64,000 nucleotides of DNA from Anseranas semipalmata. Its lineage: Eukaryota; Chordata; Aves; Anseriformes; Anseranatidae. The notes beneath the pieces were generated by a model. It saw only the letters and a list, made by a program, of their open reading frames with translations, was not told where the DNA came from and made no database searches. Location of the stretch: the NCBI GenBank assembly GCA_013399115.1, contig VXAA01000613.1, forward strand, positions 502,256 to 566,255, given 5' to 3'. Shown in pieces: positions 36,101 through 48,100 of this stretch. The first letter of the stretch is position 1. Each line of letters starts with the position of its first letter. The translations under genes and the position numbers were made by a program.

Positions 36101-39100
36101 GAATGTGTTTATATTGTAGGTTTTGACATCCATCTGAGGATAAGAGAGGTTTTGCTGTCTCGGGTCTGTGTCACCAGGGATATATTGGCACGTGTGGGGG
36201 TTATTGTCTGAACTGATGCATCTGGTTTATCCAGATGTTTCATCCATCTTCCTGCTGAGACCTGGATCTGCCACACGATGGCAGCCCACAGACACCGACC
36301 GGAGTCTTGTGCCTGGAAAACTGCACAGTGACAGAAGGGAAAGTGTTGAGGAAGACTGGGAAAGGTGGTCCTCATCAATGTACCTTGCTCCTGACTACAA
36401 TCACTACCTTCCTTCTCAGCCATTGGGCATGCTGTCGTGCCCATGCATTGACTGGCATTTGATAATCCCTCAGCTTAACCGAGAAGGAACTGAGCAAAGC
36501 TGCACTTGGAGCAGACAAGTTCTGGTGTGCCCCTTCATAAGGGAGGATGGTGCTGCTCGAATGGAAGTGGAAATGAGTGATCAGGGCAGGGTCCCCGGGC
36601 TGGCTCTGCTGCAGCAGGGCATCTGCATGTGGCACGAGGTGTTAGGCTGGGTAGCAGAGCATCGCTCAGGCAGTTGGCTAAAAGAGTGGGTTTTGGATGA
36701 TGCTTTCCACCGTGTTTGCTTAGGATCTGATCTGGCTTCCTCACCTGATCCTCCTCTTCCTCCTGGCAGACTCTGAAACAGCTTTGGCTGACCTGGCCCT
36801 GGACTTGCTGCGTCTGCTCCTGATGGATCACTGGAGCTGGCTGTGCACAGAGAACATCCAGAAGGTCTTCCACCTGCTCTTCGGGACCCTTATTCAAAGG
36901 TAAGACCTCAGTGACCGACCTCACAGCTCTGTGGTGGCACTGCCTTTCGAGTTAGTCTAAAACAGAGCTCTTGCCTTCATGCAGATAAATACTTTCTGTT
37001 GCATCAAACAACAAGGGTTTGTAAGGGAGGTGTACCATGTATGTGCAGTGAGCATCTTGGAGGTTTGCAGTATAAGCTGCTTTCCCCACGAGCAGCAATG
37101 TAACTCCGGTGGACAGCCTTCTGCCTTTTAACACAAGGGAAAGGAAGGATCCAGCCCTGTGAATGGGAGGTTTCTTACCTCAACGAAGGAGCAAGTGTGC
37201 CCATCTCCTTGGCTCTCCAGGGAGAGACTGGCTCCTGCTGGTCTCCCGCTGCCTGGGGCCTCAGCTTTTTCTTTCTGCAAAAGGAGAACAAACAGGCACG
37301 GGGAACAGGGGCTTGTCAAGTAACAGCTTGGACTACAATCTCCCAGGGCCTTTGCTCTCCCCGATGCGTCCCTCTCCAATCTGCAGTGGGCCAGTAATGC
37401 TTGTGCCTTGGGCATTGACCCACAGATGTATTGGGGAAAGATTTCCTTTCCAGCTGGTATGCACTTGCCAAGCTTTTCTGAGGCCAGTGTCTCTGTGTGG
37501 TAAGGCACCAGGCCAAGACACACAAATAGCATTTCTGTTTTCTTTTGTAGGTCGGTGACTATCACTAGCTGAGGATGTGGTCCTTTAGAGTAAAAGATAA
37601 GCCTTCCCAGAAGCCCTTTGGCTAGGGGGAGCCTCAGAGCAGTGTTTTTCCCATTCCTGCACCCTTTCTTCTGTAGGAGACATTCAAAGCCAGTGTCAGA
37701 ATGTGCAGGGCAGCACACTGAAACTTAGGTGGTAATTTAAGCTGCCCTCAGCAGAGGTTGCTGAAGCACTTTGAGGTCAGGGGCTGCTGGCTGTCACTCC
37801 CAAGTTGGTTTTCTTGGGCGGGAGGAGGTGGGTGTTATTCCCATTTCTCCAAAAGGGGTTCTGGTGTCTTGGGGAATGAGCTGGAACCCAATCCTTGTGT
37901 GTAAGCACGGAGGTATGAGAGCTTGAGCATGCACGTCATCACCTCCTAATAAGCTGTGTCCCAGTCACCCAGGAAGCCTGCAGCACTGACACGTGGCATT
38001 GGTATTTTCCACTAGAGAAGCTGTCATACACAAGGCACATGCCTGGCTCTGGAAGGTGGAGAAGCTCTGCATGTTGTGCTAGCAGAGGAACATGAGGATG
38101 AATGCGTTTGTAGCAGCTCTGCTTCAATGGCTCCGGGTGAACATGTTGCATGCAAGCAAACCTTTGGCTGGAAGTGATGCTGGGAGGTCCTGTGAGTCCT
38201 TGGTGCCATGATGAGGACCTCCCACGGGGTGCAATAGAACCTTTTGAGCTAACCACGTGTCCCTGGGACCGTCCGTGCTGATATCTGCATGTTGACACTG
38301 GCTCTGGTCTTGTCCTGGAGCAGTTAGGAGTCTGCATGTCTGGTGCGGAGGGGATGGGGAAGGAGTCGCACAGAGTGAGCTGACCCACTGCCAGGAGGAC
38401 GCTGTTGCTCAGGGATTGCTGCGGGGAACATTTCCTGCTCCTGTTTCTGCTGCTGTAATTGCCACCCCAACACTGAAGGCTGTGTTTTGGTCCCGTGAAC
38501 GTGAAGAATATCAGGGTAGAGGTTGTCTTATCCTGAATCAAGGGTGAGGTTTTCAGTGATCCTGGAAGCCCATGCAGAGGGCTGGGCATCAGCAGGATGC
38601 TGCGGTGGGCACAGGAACCGCTCTGACCTGAGAGCGGTCCGTATCTGTCTGTGGTGAAAGCTGGGATCTGGTGCGAGAGCAGAGCTCAGACACAGCCCAA
38701 GGCAGACGTTTGAGACAAGGGATGTAGATATCCCCGAGGTGGACAAGACTTGGGAACAGGGGGGCTCCGTGCTGGCTTGCCACAGCACCTTGTCCCTTCT
38801 CGTGATACCGGAGCCATGCAGAAGGCTGGCTGAGACTTGCACTTGTGGCTGACCCAGGTGGCCACTGCTGTCCTGAGCAGATCAAGAACTCTCTGGCTCA
38901 GACCTACTGCCAGCTGCCTGTCTAAGGACACAGTGTTGATTTGGTGGCATTTCTGTTCCATTTAAGTGTTTGCAACTTGATCTCTGCTAGGCCAGACCTG
39001 GCACAGCCTTGGTGCAGCACTCTGGCAGGCACTGTGTCTCGGTGCCCTGTACAGGTGGAGAAAATACCCGAAGCTGTTCTGGGAGCATGTGCTATTTGAG

Positions 39101-42100
39101 GCATCATTGCTCCTGCCTCTGAGAAGAGGTGGACAAACACGAGGTGGCAGGCAGATGCCCATCCTGTCTCTAACCGTGGCTGGTTACAAAGTACAAGTGG
39201 GAGTCATCCCTCCACGATATGAAGTCCTCCTCCGTTCCTGTCAGTGGCTGGGTTACGTGGTGGGTGATGGAAAACTGTCCTAGCAGTGTTTTGGGTGTTA
39301 GGAAGGGGGTTGCTGCTGGAGGCTTCCCTGCCAGCCTGTGTTCAGTGAGAAACGTGCTGCTTCTGCAGGCTCCTCCATGGGTCTTGCTGTGGCCGTGCAC
39401 CACATGTGCCTCATATGAGTGCAGAAAAATCAAAGGAACACCACCAACAAAGAAATCAAACTTCTCCAGACAGCCAGTCCCCTCTCCTTTGGGAACTCCA
39501 TCCCTAGGGCATGTGGTGCCCACAGAATCCCTGCACGGACATGAAGTGACCAGCGTTACCTTGCTGTTGCCGATAAGCGAGACCTCCCTATCCCTCTGTG
39601 TGCAGGGAGCATCCCGCCACGCGCCTCTTTCTCCTCTCCTCTGTAGCTGAAATAGCTGGAGCCAGGCACCATCCGTCTCCCCTGACTGTCAGCAGTGGGA
39701 AGGACAGCAGTATGACCGAAAAAGGTATTGTTAAGTAAAAGGGAGGCTGCGTGTGCAAGCCTGCGTCTGAGCGCTGCTCATCCCATTATGTAACAGGGAG
39801 TGATCCTTTTTTGGAGCCGAAAGGAGAGGCGGGTGGAGAGGAGGCTCGCTGGGAGCCGAGGCAACCCTGGGGCCAAGGAGAGCTTCCAGCAGCCTCTCCA
39901 CGTGCCTCTCCCTGCCTGTAACCAAACCCTGCTCCATGCCCCTCCTCTGTCCGGCTGCTGCTTCCCTCCCGTGGGCTGGGAATGAAGATCTTGCTCTCAC
40001 CAGGAGGCTGCAACAGGAACCTGATTGCAGAGGGGAGTAGATAGGGCTATTCTGGGCCCCGGGGGTGTTCGGGGAAAGAGCTAAAAAGCATTTGGAGAAT
40101 CCATGTGCTTTTTGGAGCCTGTGAGTCAAAGCAGTGTTAAAAATACGTGGCAAGCATGTGAACCATGCTGTGGCTGTGACCCTGCACCCTGCCCTCGGTC
40201 TGTCCCCGATGGCATGCTGGTCACTGGGTCAGGGGTCCAGGAGGAGCTGGCTACCAGCTCCTCTTGCCCTTCACCTTCTGCTGGGGTTCCCCCAGGACTG
40301 CATCTCCTTCCAAAGGCAGGACCCCAGAGGAGAACCCCAGCAGAGCCCAAGATTTTGTGGGTGGACCTGGGAGGATTTTAGATGTAGATGCTTTTCCAGG
40401 ACTCGGTGCAGTCTAGGTCCTGGAACAGAGCTGCTTGCTTCCCCTTCCTGTGAATCACAAGATAAAGCCACCGCAATATAAACCACTGAGAGAAGGGGAC
40501 CTGTCGCACCCTGGCTGTCTGCACCCTGTAACCCGAGCAGGGCTGGGGTGCAGCGTCCGTGCCGGGGCTCGGAAGTGCCCGTGTATATAAGGGACCATGT
40601 GGGCCTGCGCAGGCGGCTTTGGTGTTGTGTTCCACCGAGCACGAGGTCAAATAAATGTGAAGCATCCCTGCCTTCCCTGGGAGCTCCACGCTGCTTGGCT
40701 TGCTGCTCTCTTTGGGTCGCTCTGGTGCTCCTCCAGGCTTTGTCGCCTGTCTTCGTCCTCAGCAAAGCAGCCTGTTAGGGACTGATCCAAGAGCTGCTGT
40801 CCCCCAACAAGCAGTCTCCTCTCCCGAAGTCACCGTTCTTGAAGGAAGAATGGGCTAGGGCTGAGCCCTTGGGGGTGGCTGGGAATTTGGCTGGATTTGG
40901 AGAGGTGATGTTGCAGTCTGTGAGATGCAGCCAGAGACTCGGGGACAGGCTGGGGACATTACAGATGACCATCTGGCTTTTGTGGCTTTTGCAATAAACT
41001 GGACCCAGAAGCTCTTCTAGCTCTGCTTCCCGGTACGTTGACACCCAGGGGGCTGGCTAGCTCTGGCAGCTTCCAGTTTTCCTCGTGGGGCTTCCTCTCT
41101 CGTGCTGGTTCTGTATGTGGGCAGCACGCAGGCCGCTGTCCCTGCCCGCAGCGCATCACCTCTGCCTGCGGGCGCGAGGGGGAGCTGCCGGCTCTCTGCA
41201 GGGTTTGCAGGTCGGCAGCTCCGGGCGAGCGGTTATTCAGTGCTGCAGGGCCCCAGTGCTGCAGCCTGTGCCAGCAGCTGGAGCCTGCGGGGCTGTGGGT
41301 TATTCCGGAGTTTATCCTTCTCTTTTCCAATGCTGTCTAGGACATTCGGTGCGCTTTTGATGGGAGGTGCAAGGCTGGGGAGAGCAGGACATGTCTCCTT
41401 GGTCCCCGGAGCGTTCTTGGAGTTGGCTGTTATGGAAACTGCTCCATGTGGAGGTAAAAACCACCGTAAGCAAGGGGGCCTCTGATCTGCAGGGTGACTG
41501 TCACGTTGCCATGGCCTCTCCTCTGCCCATCCCTGCCTGTCTGTGCCATCAAGGTTCATGTCCCCCCATCTATGTGCGCTGGTGGTGGCAGTTCAGCAAT
41601 GTGGCTGGTTTCATTAGCCCTCCTTACAGGGGCTCCCTCAGCTTACGGCCACCTCCAGCCCCACCAAGTGAGAACATCTCAGACCAGCATCCATTGCCTG
41701 TGATTGACAAGGGTCCTGGTTGTCAATGGAGCAGCAAGCGGTCCTTGCAGCCAAGTGTGGGACCCCTGCAGCAATCCAGGCATCTGTGCTGGTCCAAAGG
41801 ATGCTGCAGCATGCTCTCACAGTGCGTCTCTACCTCTTGTCCCTCCTTCAGCAGGGATGTGGCATGGTGCTGTGACCACTGTGCAGGATGGGTTCAGGTG
41901 GGCTGCTGCTGCAGGTTACCCCGGTGCACTACCCTGGGCTGCCCTTGCCTTCCTGCTGTCCTCTGGGCTTCGGGGCTCTGTGCTGGAGCCCATCGATGTC
42001 AGGCCAGGTGTCGCGGGCACTTGTGCAACTGCTGGTGTGAGTCAAGGAGCTCATAACTTCAGGGTGTTGCTTGCTGTTTCTTCTGTTTTTTTTTTCTCTT

Positions 42101-45100
42101 TCTTCCTTGATCTCTGTGCCAACAGAACTGGCAAAAACAAAGACCCTTTGGCAGCCTCCTTGATCCTCTTGACTTTAAAGTGCCACTGGCATGTAGTGTT
42201 GCCTGACCCTCTTAAATGTCCCTGAGTAAACCTGCCTGATCGGGCAGCCAAGCACCTGCAGCCCTGGGCGTGCTGGGAACACGCTGCCCACGGCAAGCGA
42301 CTTGTCCTGGCCACGTGGAGCCCCGCAGGCACGCAGAGCGGTGCCCGACAGCGGGGCCAGGTGGGTACAAAGCTGCTCTGTACGTATGCGCTGCACCCGC
42401 GTCACCCGGTGCAGGGGTATCCCGGGGTAGGACGTGGCTGTGCTTGGGCAGGTGTTGGCTGCGGAGATAAGTCCAGAGGCTCCCTGTTCCCTCCCTGCGT
42501 TATCTCTGAAAAAGACATTAAAGCCGAGGGCCAGCTCGTGCTCCTCGGGCGCCAGGAGGAGCCGTGAAGGTTTATGCTAAAGCTGTTCCCAGCGCTGCTG
42601 CTCCCACTTTCCTTTGGCTTCGTAGCTGGCAGGTAGCTCCCCGCTCTGGGCTTGGGCAGCACCTCCAAGTTTTGCTGGCAGAAGCAAGCTGCCAAAACTG
42701 CGGTGTCAGTGCAGTTGGAGCAACTAAATCCATCCGCTCCTCTGGCTCGTTCCCTGCGGAGCCGATGTGGGCACGTTTAGCAAGCACCTTTGCAACCGCG
42801 TGTCCAGGGGCTGTGCTGGCAGGCCCAGCTGCGTGGCTGCAGAGGTCCTGTCGCTCCTGTGGTGCTGCAAGCCTCTGCCCTCGCCTGAAGCCAGCAGCAG
42901 AGTTTATGGATGGGGGAACCAGCCTTGTGGCATCGTCCTCCGTGTCGCTGCATTTGGCTATTGTAGCTGCAAGGAGCAATACAGATGGCAGGCCTGTGGT
43001 ATGTCAGCAAAAGCAAACTTCAGGACTGCGTGTGTCTTCGTGAGTGTGTAAAGTAAATAAAAATCAACTTGGAAGTGGGCCTTGATTCAGTTGTCTCCAA
43101 GCACCTGGAAATTTTGGATCTGGCTTTGAATCTCTGTCCCAAACAATTTTTTTCCCCTCATCTAGAAGCAGCATTCTTCCAAAAACAGCCGCTGGAATGA
43201 AGAAAGCACTCTGTGCTTTGATAACAATTGCAACATTATTTTAACTGCATCTCTTTTTTTCTTTTGACTTTGTTTCAGCAATTAGATACATGCCATTTTT
43301 TTTTCCAAATTAAGAAGAAAAAGTAACTTCCTATTTCAAATGGAGGAGACAAAGGAGAAAAGGAGTGAGAGGAAATAATTTCTCCTTGTAGGTTTTAGTT
43401 TTCCCTGGCTTGTGAAGGGTTAATGGTGTTTTTATGTATTTTGTTTCTGAAGTGGGCTAATGAAGCAATCTGCTCTGAGCAGGACCTGGCTGAGACAGCC
43501 TGGCCTCTCCCTGGGGCACTGCTGAGAGCTTAATTGGCTCAATAAATACTTGATGAAGATGTTATCGAAAGCCGGGATGCTTTGTTAAAAATCAAGGGTT
43601 TTTTGGGACGATTCTTAATCATGTAGCTTTTTCCCCCTTTCCCGAGCCCCATGGTGTTGCAGGGAGATCTAACTTCAGAGGAGTAAAAACACAGCCGAGC
43701 AGCTTGGTTAATTCACTGGGGGGAGAAGATATTAGAGCTGGAGCCTTCTGCGTTTACGAGCTTTCTTTTTGCAGCAGGTGTGTTTTGGAGAGAGCAGCAT
43801 GTAAAGTGGCAGCAGCAGCACAGAGTGCCCCAAATCCGAATGCAGAGGTACAGCTTCATGCCTACAAGCAGTATGGAACGATCTTTTTCCTCCCGTCTGC
43901 CCCACGGTGAGGTGTCACACGTGCCCACCTCTCCCAAGGCTTCTGCCAGCTCCACGTCTCGGTGCCGGGGTCAGGCAGATAAAATAAATCCCGCTGCCCT
44001 GTGCTGACGAGGTGCTGTTGCAGGCAAGTCTGCTGAGCAGGGTGAAGGCACATCGGATGCAAATGCTACCTGTGTCAGCTCCGTTTGTTTCTTCCTTCCC
44101 TCGGCGTGGCTGCCCCTGGTGGGGTTGCGTTTGGGAGGTGTTGGGCTGGCAAGACACTCTGTTCGAGGGGAAGGCACTTGGCCACGGGGCCGCTGCCTCG
44201 CTGGTCAAACACTTCATTACCGTGTGCTCGGGCAGGGGTACAGGACGCATTGTTCATAGCATATACAATTGTAAATTTTTTATAGGGCAGCAGGAGAGGA
44301 ATGTTTCCAGTAAGGCAAGAAGGATAGTTTACTTTTTGTGTGTGCGTCTTTGGCCAGAAATTTAAAAGGACTCGGGATGCTTCGTATCCTTTGATTTATG
44401 GAGGACTTTTTTCTTTGTTTTCCTCTTCTGTTTCCTTCCTCTCCAAGGAGTTTACTGATGGCCTGGACAAGTGGGGGTTTGCTCTGAAGGTGTTTGAGCA
44501 GAGCGTGCCAGCACTCGGCTGCACGTGTTTCTGCTGGCAACCGTGCAGGGAAGGTGAACGTGGGCTCGAGTAGCAGGTGCTAAAAGCTGAGCCTGGGGGC
44601 GAAAGCTCTCCCTTTGTATTTTTCCATGCTTCTAACTGTGCCCGCTGCAGCTGTTTCTTCGGTTTTATAAGCTTTGCTAAGAAATGTTTCACAGTCAAAG
44701 CATCGAAACGTTGCTCTTTCTGAGCCTTTGAGTTAAGGATATTCTTGTGGTTTGAGGCACAATTTGGGGAAGAATTTGGGGGACAAGTACTGAGAAGGGA
44801 GGGATGGTCTGGTGATTTAAGTATCAGCCATTCTTGATTTCATAGGAGTCAGATGCTTGACTGCATTGTGCATTTCCAGATGTTGCCTTTTTCTTAAATG
44901 CTTTTCACTACCTTGGTCTCCCAGGCCTTTTTTGAGCTTCTGGTGAGCCGTGCTGTGTTAACTGACCTCAGGGAAACGGAGGCCTTGTTCTGGGGTGGAA
45001 GGTAGTAGATGTTGAGCCGGACTTGCTACTGTTATTTACAGATCATTAATATTTATAGAGCTATTTGTATTTATACAGCTAAAGCAGACTAGTAAAGGCT

Positions 45101-48100
45101 TTCCCATCTTTCTCTTCTTCCTAACATGGGCTCCAGTCTGTTTGTCTGAATCCTTGCAATCCCCAGTTTGGGGGGGAGTCACAGTTGCTGTTGCTTCAGA
45201 TTTTAATCGCAATCAGCATTAGGAGGTTTTGTTGAATACTTAACCCAAACCTTCCTCGGCTCAAATGAACTTGGCAGTTCTCATCCTAACCTTGATGGAC
45301 AAGAAAAGCAAAGGTTTATCGGCTTCTAGCAGCTGTTCATAAGTTTGGATGGTACTGTTTCCTTTTGTCCACTGGACCACTCTTGGTCCATCTTTCTTTT
45401 CCAGACAAAGCAAATCCAACTTGCCCAACCTTTACTCATAGAGATGAGCTCTCCTTCTGCAGGTGAACCCTCTGGGAAGACCGCTTAAGTGACTGCTTTC
45501 TGCTTGTGGGAGCCAGGTAAACTCCAGTCCACACACAGTGCTTTGTCCTTCCTGACCCTGTTTATCTAGGCTGCTCTGTATTAGCAGCCCCACTACTTTC
45601 AGGGGTCAGAGGAGGGCCAAGGTTTGTACCACCTGGGCCTTGTTTCTCATTCCCAGGGCATTTCTGCCGTTCTTGTCTTAACGGGCCCCTTCAGCTGACC
45701 TTGGAGTTCCAGCTTAAGCCATGGCATTAAATCGGCTCTTTTTTAGCAGCCATTTCATTCCTCCATCAGCAGCTATTTCAAACGGAGGACCCTTACAGCA
45801 TGGGCAAGTTATGCACCTCCAGACAAACGGCCAGGACCTCGTAGCCTTTGCAGTCTGTCTTTTTGCATTGGGCATTATCAAAGCATTTGAATGTCTGAGT
45901 CCAGGAGGTCACTTTCTGTCTATTTCTGGTCTCCACTGAAGTGTAAGGAGATGGTTTGGTGATGGGTTTGTTTTTCTTTCTTTCTTATTAAGGCTATTTC
46001 TTCATGAAATACCAGAATGGAAATAGTAGCTTTAAAAAGATAGCTCTATTTGTATTTCTTACTGGATTTATTTCTACCTGGGAGCACGTGTGTGTGTGTT
46101 TTCGATGTGCCACATGGATCTCAAATGTTTAGTCCTTTAATAGCATGAAAAATCATCTGTGATCAGGTGGTGAAGGTCAGCTTTGGACCCACACATGTTT
46201 GGAGTTCCTGTATGGGAAGTGTGAGCTGTTAAACCCGGTCTAGCGCTGGTGCAGCAAGTATGCCTGATGGAAAAGTCAATTTGCCATAGAAATCTGGGTT
46301 TTACTCAGGGTTTTTCAATAAAGCTTGATGTGAACCTCCCTGAGTTGCAAATACAGTTGTGAGTGCTGAGGAATTAACTCATCCCTCCCCGTTTAATAAA
46401 TGTTAATCATGTGTGCCCCTGTTTGCTGTGCAAACGTAGCGTGCGTCCCCCACAGTGGATGCTGGTAGTGACTTCAGCAGGTGCAGGCTGAGGGTGCTGT
46501 AAGAGCACCAACTGATGGGAGTAGGGAGGAAAACTCTTCGTGGACAGGTTGCTCTGTTTTGATAATTTCTTTTGGAGCATCTGAGGGCTTCAGCTGCTCT
46601 CCCAGGAAGGATGCCGAGCCAGATGGACCAGTCTGATGGTTCCTTTCTTCCCACTGCTTTTGGGATGGGTCCACACACTGATAGACTGGCAAAAGGGAAC
46701 CCAGAGCTCAAGTGCGTTCGTCTTCCTTCAGTTTGCACCCAGCTTTGATTTCTTTCTTGTCCCCTTTCCTGCGTGATTTCTTCTTTTTTGCATGCTCTGT
46801 TGTTTTGGGTCCCTCTTCCCCCTTTCCTAGTGGAGGGGGTTGGCGTTGCCCCTTCAATGCTTAGAGATTTGTGAGCGTCCATCTGTTCTGAGATGCTGCC
46901 CTTTGCTTCCCGAACTGGAAGGCAGGGAGCTGCCAGACTAAGTAGGAATGCATCCACTGTGTTTTGCAGCTGTGGGAACTAAGACCTGTAAGCACTTGCA
47001 TAATCAAAATGCGTGCACATGCGATAAGATTTATAGACGTTACTTCAAGGCCTTGTTGCCTAGTTCTGGTGACTTTATGGGAATCAAAGAGCTAGAAATG
47101 GTAGGTTGTTTGTACGGGGCCTTCCAGCATTCGTCAATTCTCAGTCCACTCTTGAGCTGTCTGGAAATGTGTGCTGTCTTCTCTAAGTTCAGCTTTCACT
47201 CTGCACATTATTTGCTTGAATTTTTGCTATTTTAGGAACATTCCTAAGAAAAAGAAAGTTTGTTCTTTGCTTTTAGCAACCTTTTAAAGGCTGGCGAATG
47301 ACTGTTGCTGAGGTGAATTTCAAGTCAACATTGAATCTGATGTCCCTAGATGCAGGGTTGTACTGTTTGCAGCTCTGTCCCCAAGTCTCTGAACTTCTGT
47401 TGCCTGTCAAATGTTTTCTCAATTAGGAAAGCAGATTGTATTTGAAAACATGTTAATGAAAGCTCTTTTCCCTAGAGGAGCCACAGTTTGGCACTTTAAT
47501 TTGGTTGGGGATGGCTGGAAGGTTTAACATGATCCAAGGTGTTAAAGTCTACTGATTGCTGGAGATAAACTCTTTGAAACAACTGTATTTCAAACATGGC
47601 CTTTTCCCAGACAAGACAGCGCTGTGACATTTTGTCCTTTATACTCATTGAAGCTAAGCTTTGGATCTCTGGCACTATCCTTGTAGCAGCATCAGTATTT
47701 GGGGTCCCTGGTGAGACGGAGCATGAAGGCCATGCGTCTCCATCTCCAGTGCTGCTACTGGGATTGCACAGCACACGCAAGTACCTGGAGCACTGCCTGT
47801 GTTCCAGTAAGACCTTGCCCTGAGACATAACTGGCCTTACTGCTGCAATGCACCAAGGCTCATTTCAGGTTTTTTAGTGCTCTTTGCTTTTGCAGCTGGT
47901 CTTTCCTAGGTGTGCAGCCTTAAAAACCTGCAGCCAGGCATCTTGTTTCCTGCTGAAAAATGGAACAGCGTGTTGCAGCCCTGGCCTCGATGATGGCTAC
48001 CTGCCGTTCTGCCCGGTTACCTTTAGGTGTTGCTATTCCTGATGTTCTGCTGGTGCTGTCCCGGTTGCGTGGGGAAAGACGCCCTTGGCCCAAATGCCTC

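Larger units (their letters stand above)
30148..36769 (+). other. SNX19: SNX19 introns 1-7
   Basis: Intron sizes are 423, 716, 518, 328, 1338, 245 and 2279 bp. They are ordinary non-coding sequence with simple repeats: T-run at 31,690-31,706, GTTTT-type microsatellite at 32,372-32,400, T-run near 33,341-33,352 and a 12-bp direct repeat TTGTAAAATCAA at 34,804 and 34,824. No nested gene, RNA gene or convincing mobile element was recognised. Compact introns fit a bird or other small genome. Confidence 0.85.

Noticed and set aside
36168..36776. 202-codon + strand frame before exon 8
   Set aside because: It lies in intron 7 and passes out of frame into the exon 8 acceptor. There is no similarity to SNX19 or another family.
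41367..42225. Overlapping frames of 229 and 173 codons in intron 8
   Set aside because: They are Cys/Ser/Trp-rich chance translations in different frames of the same G/C-rich DNA, with no known domain or splice context.
46403..46957. 184-codon minus-strand frame in intron 8
   Set aside because: No recognisable domain, no promoter or polyadenylation evidence, and low sequence complexity in parts.
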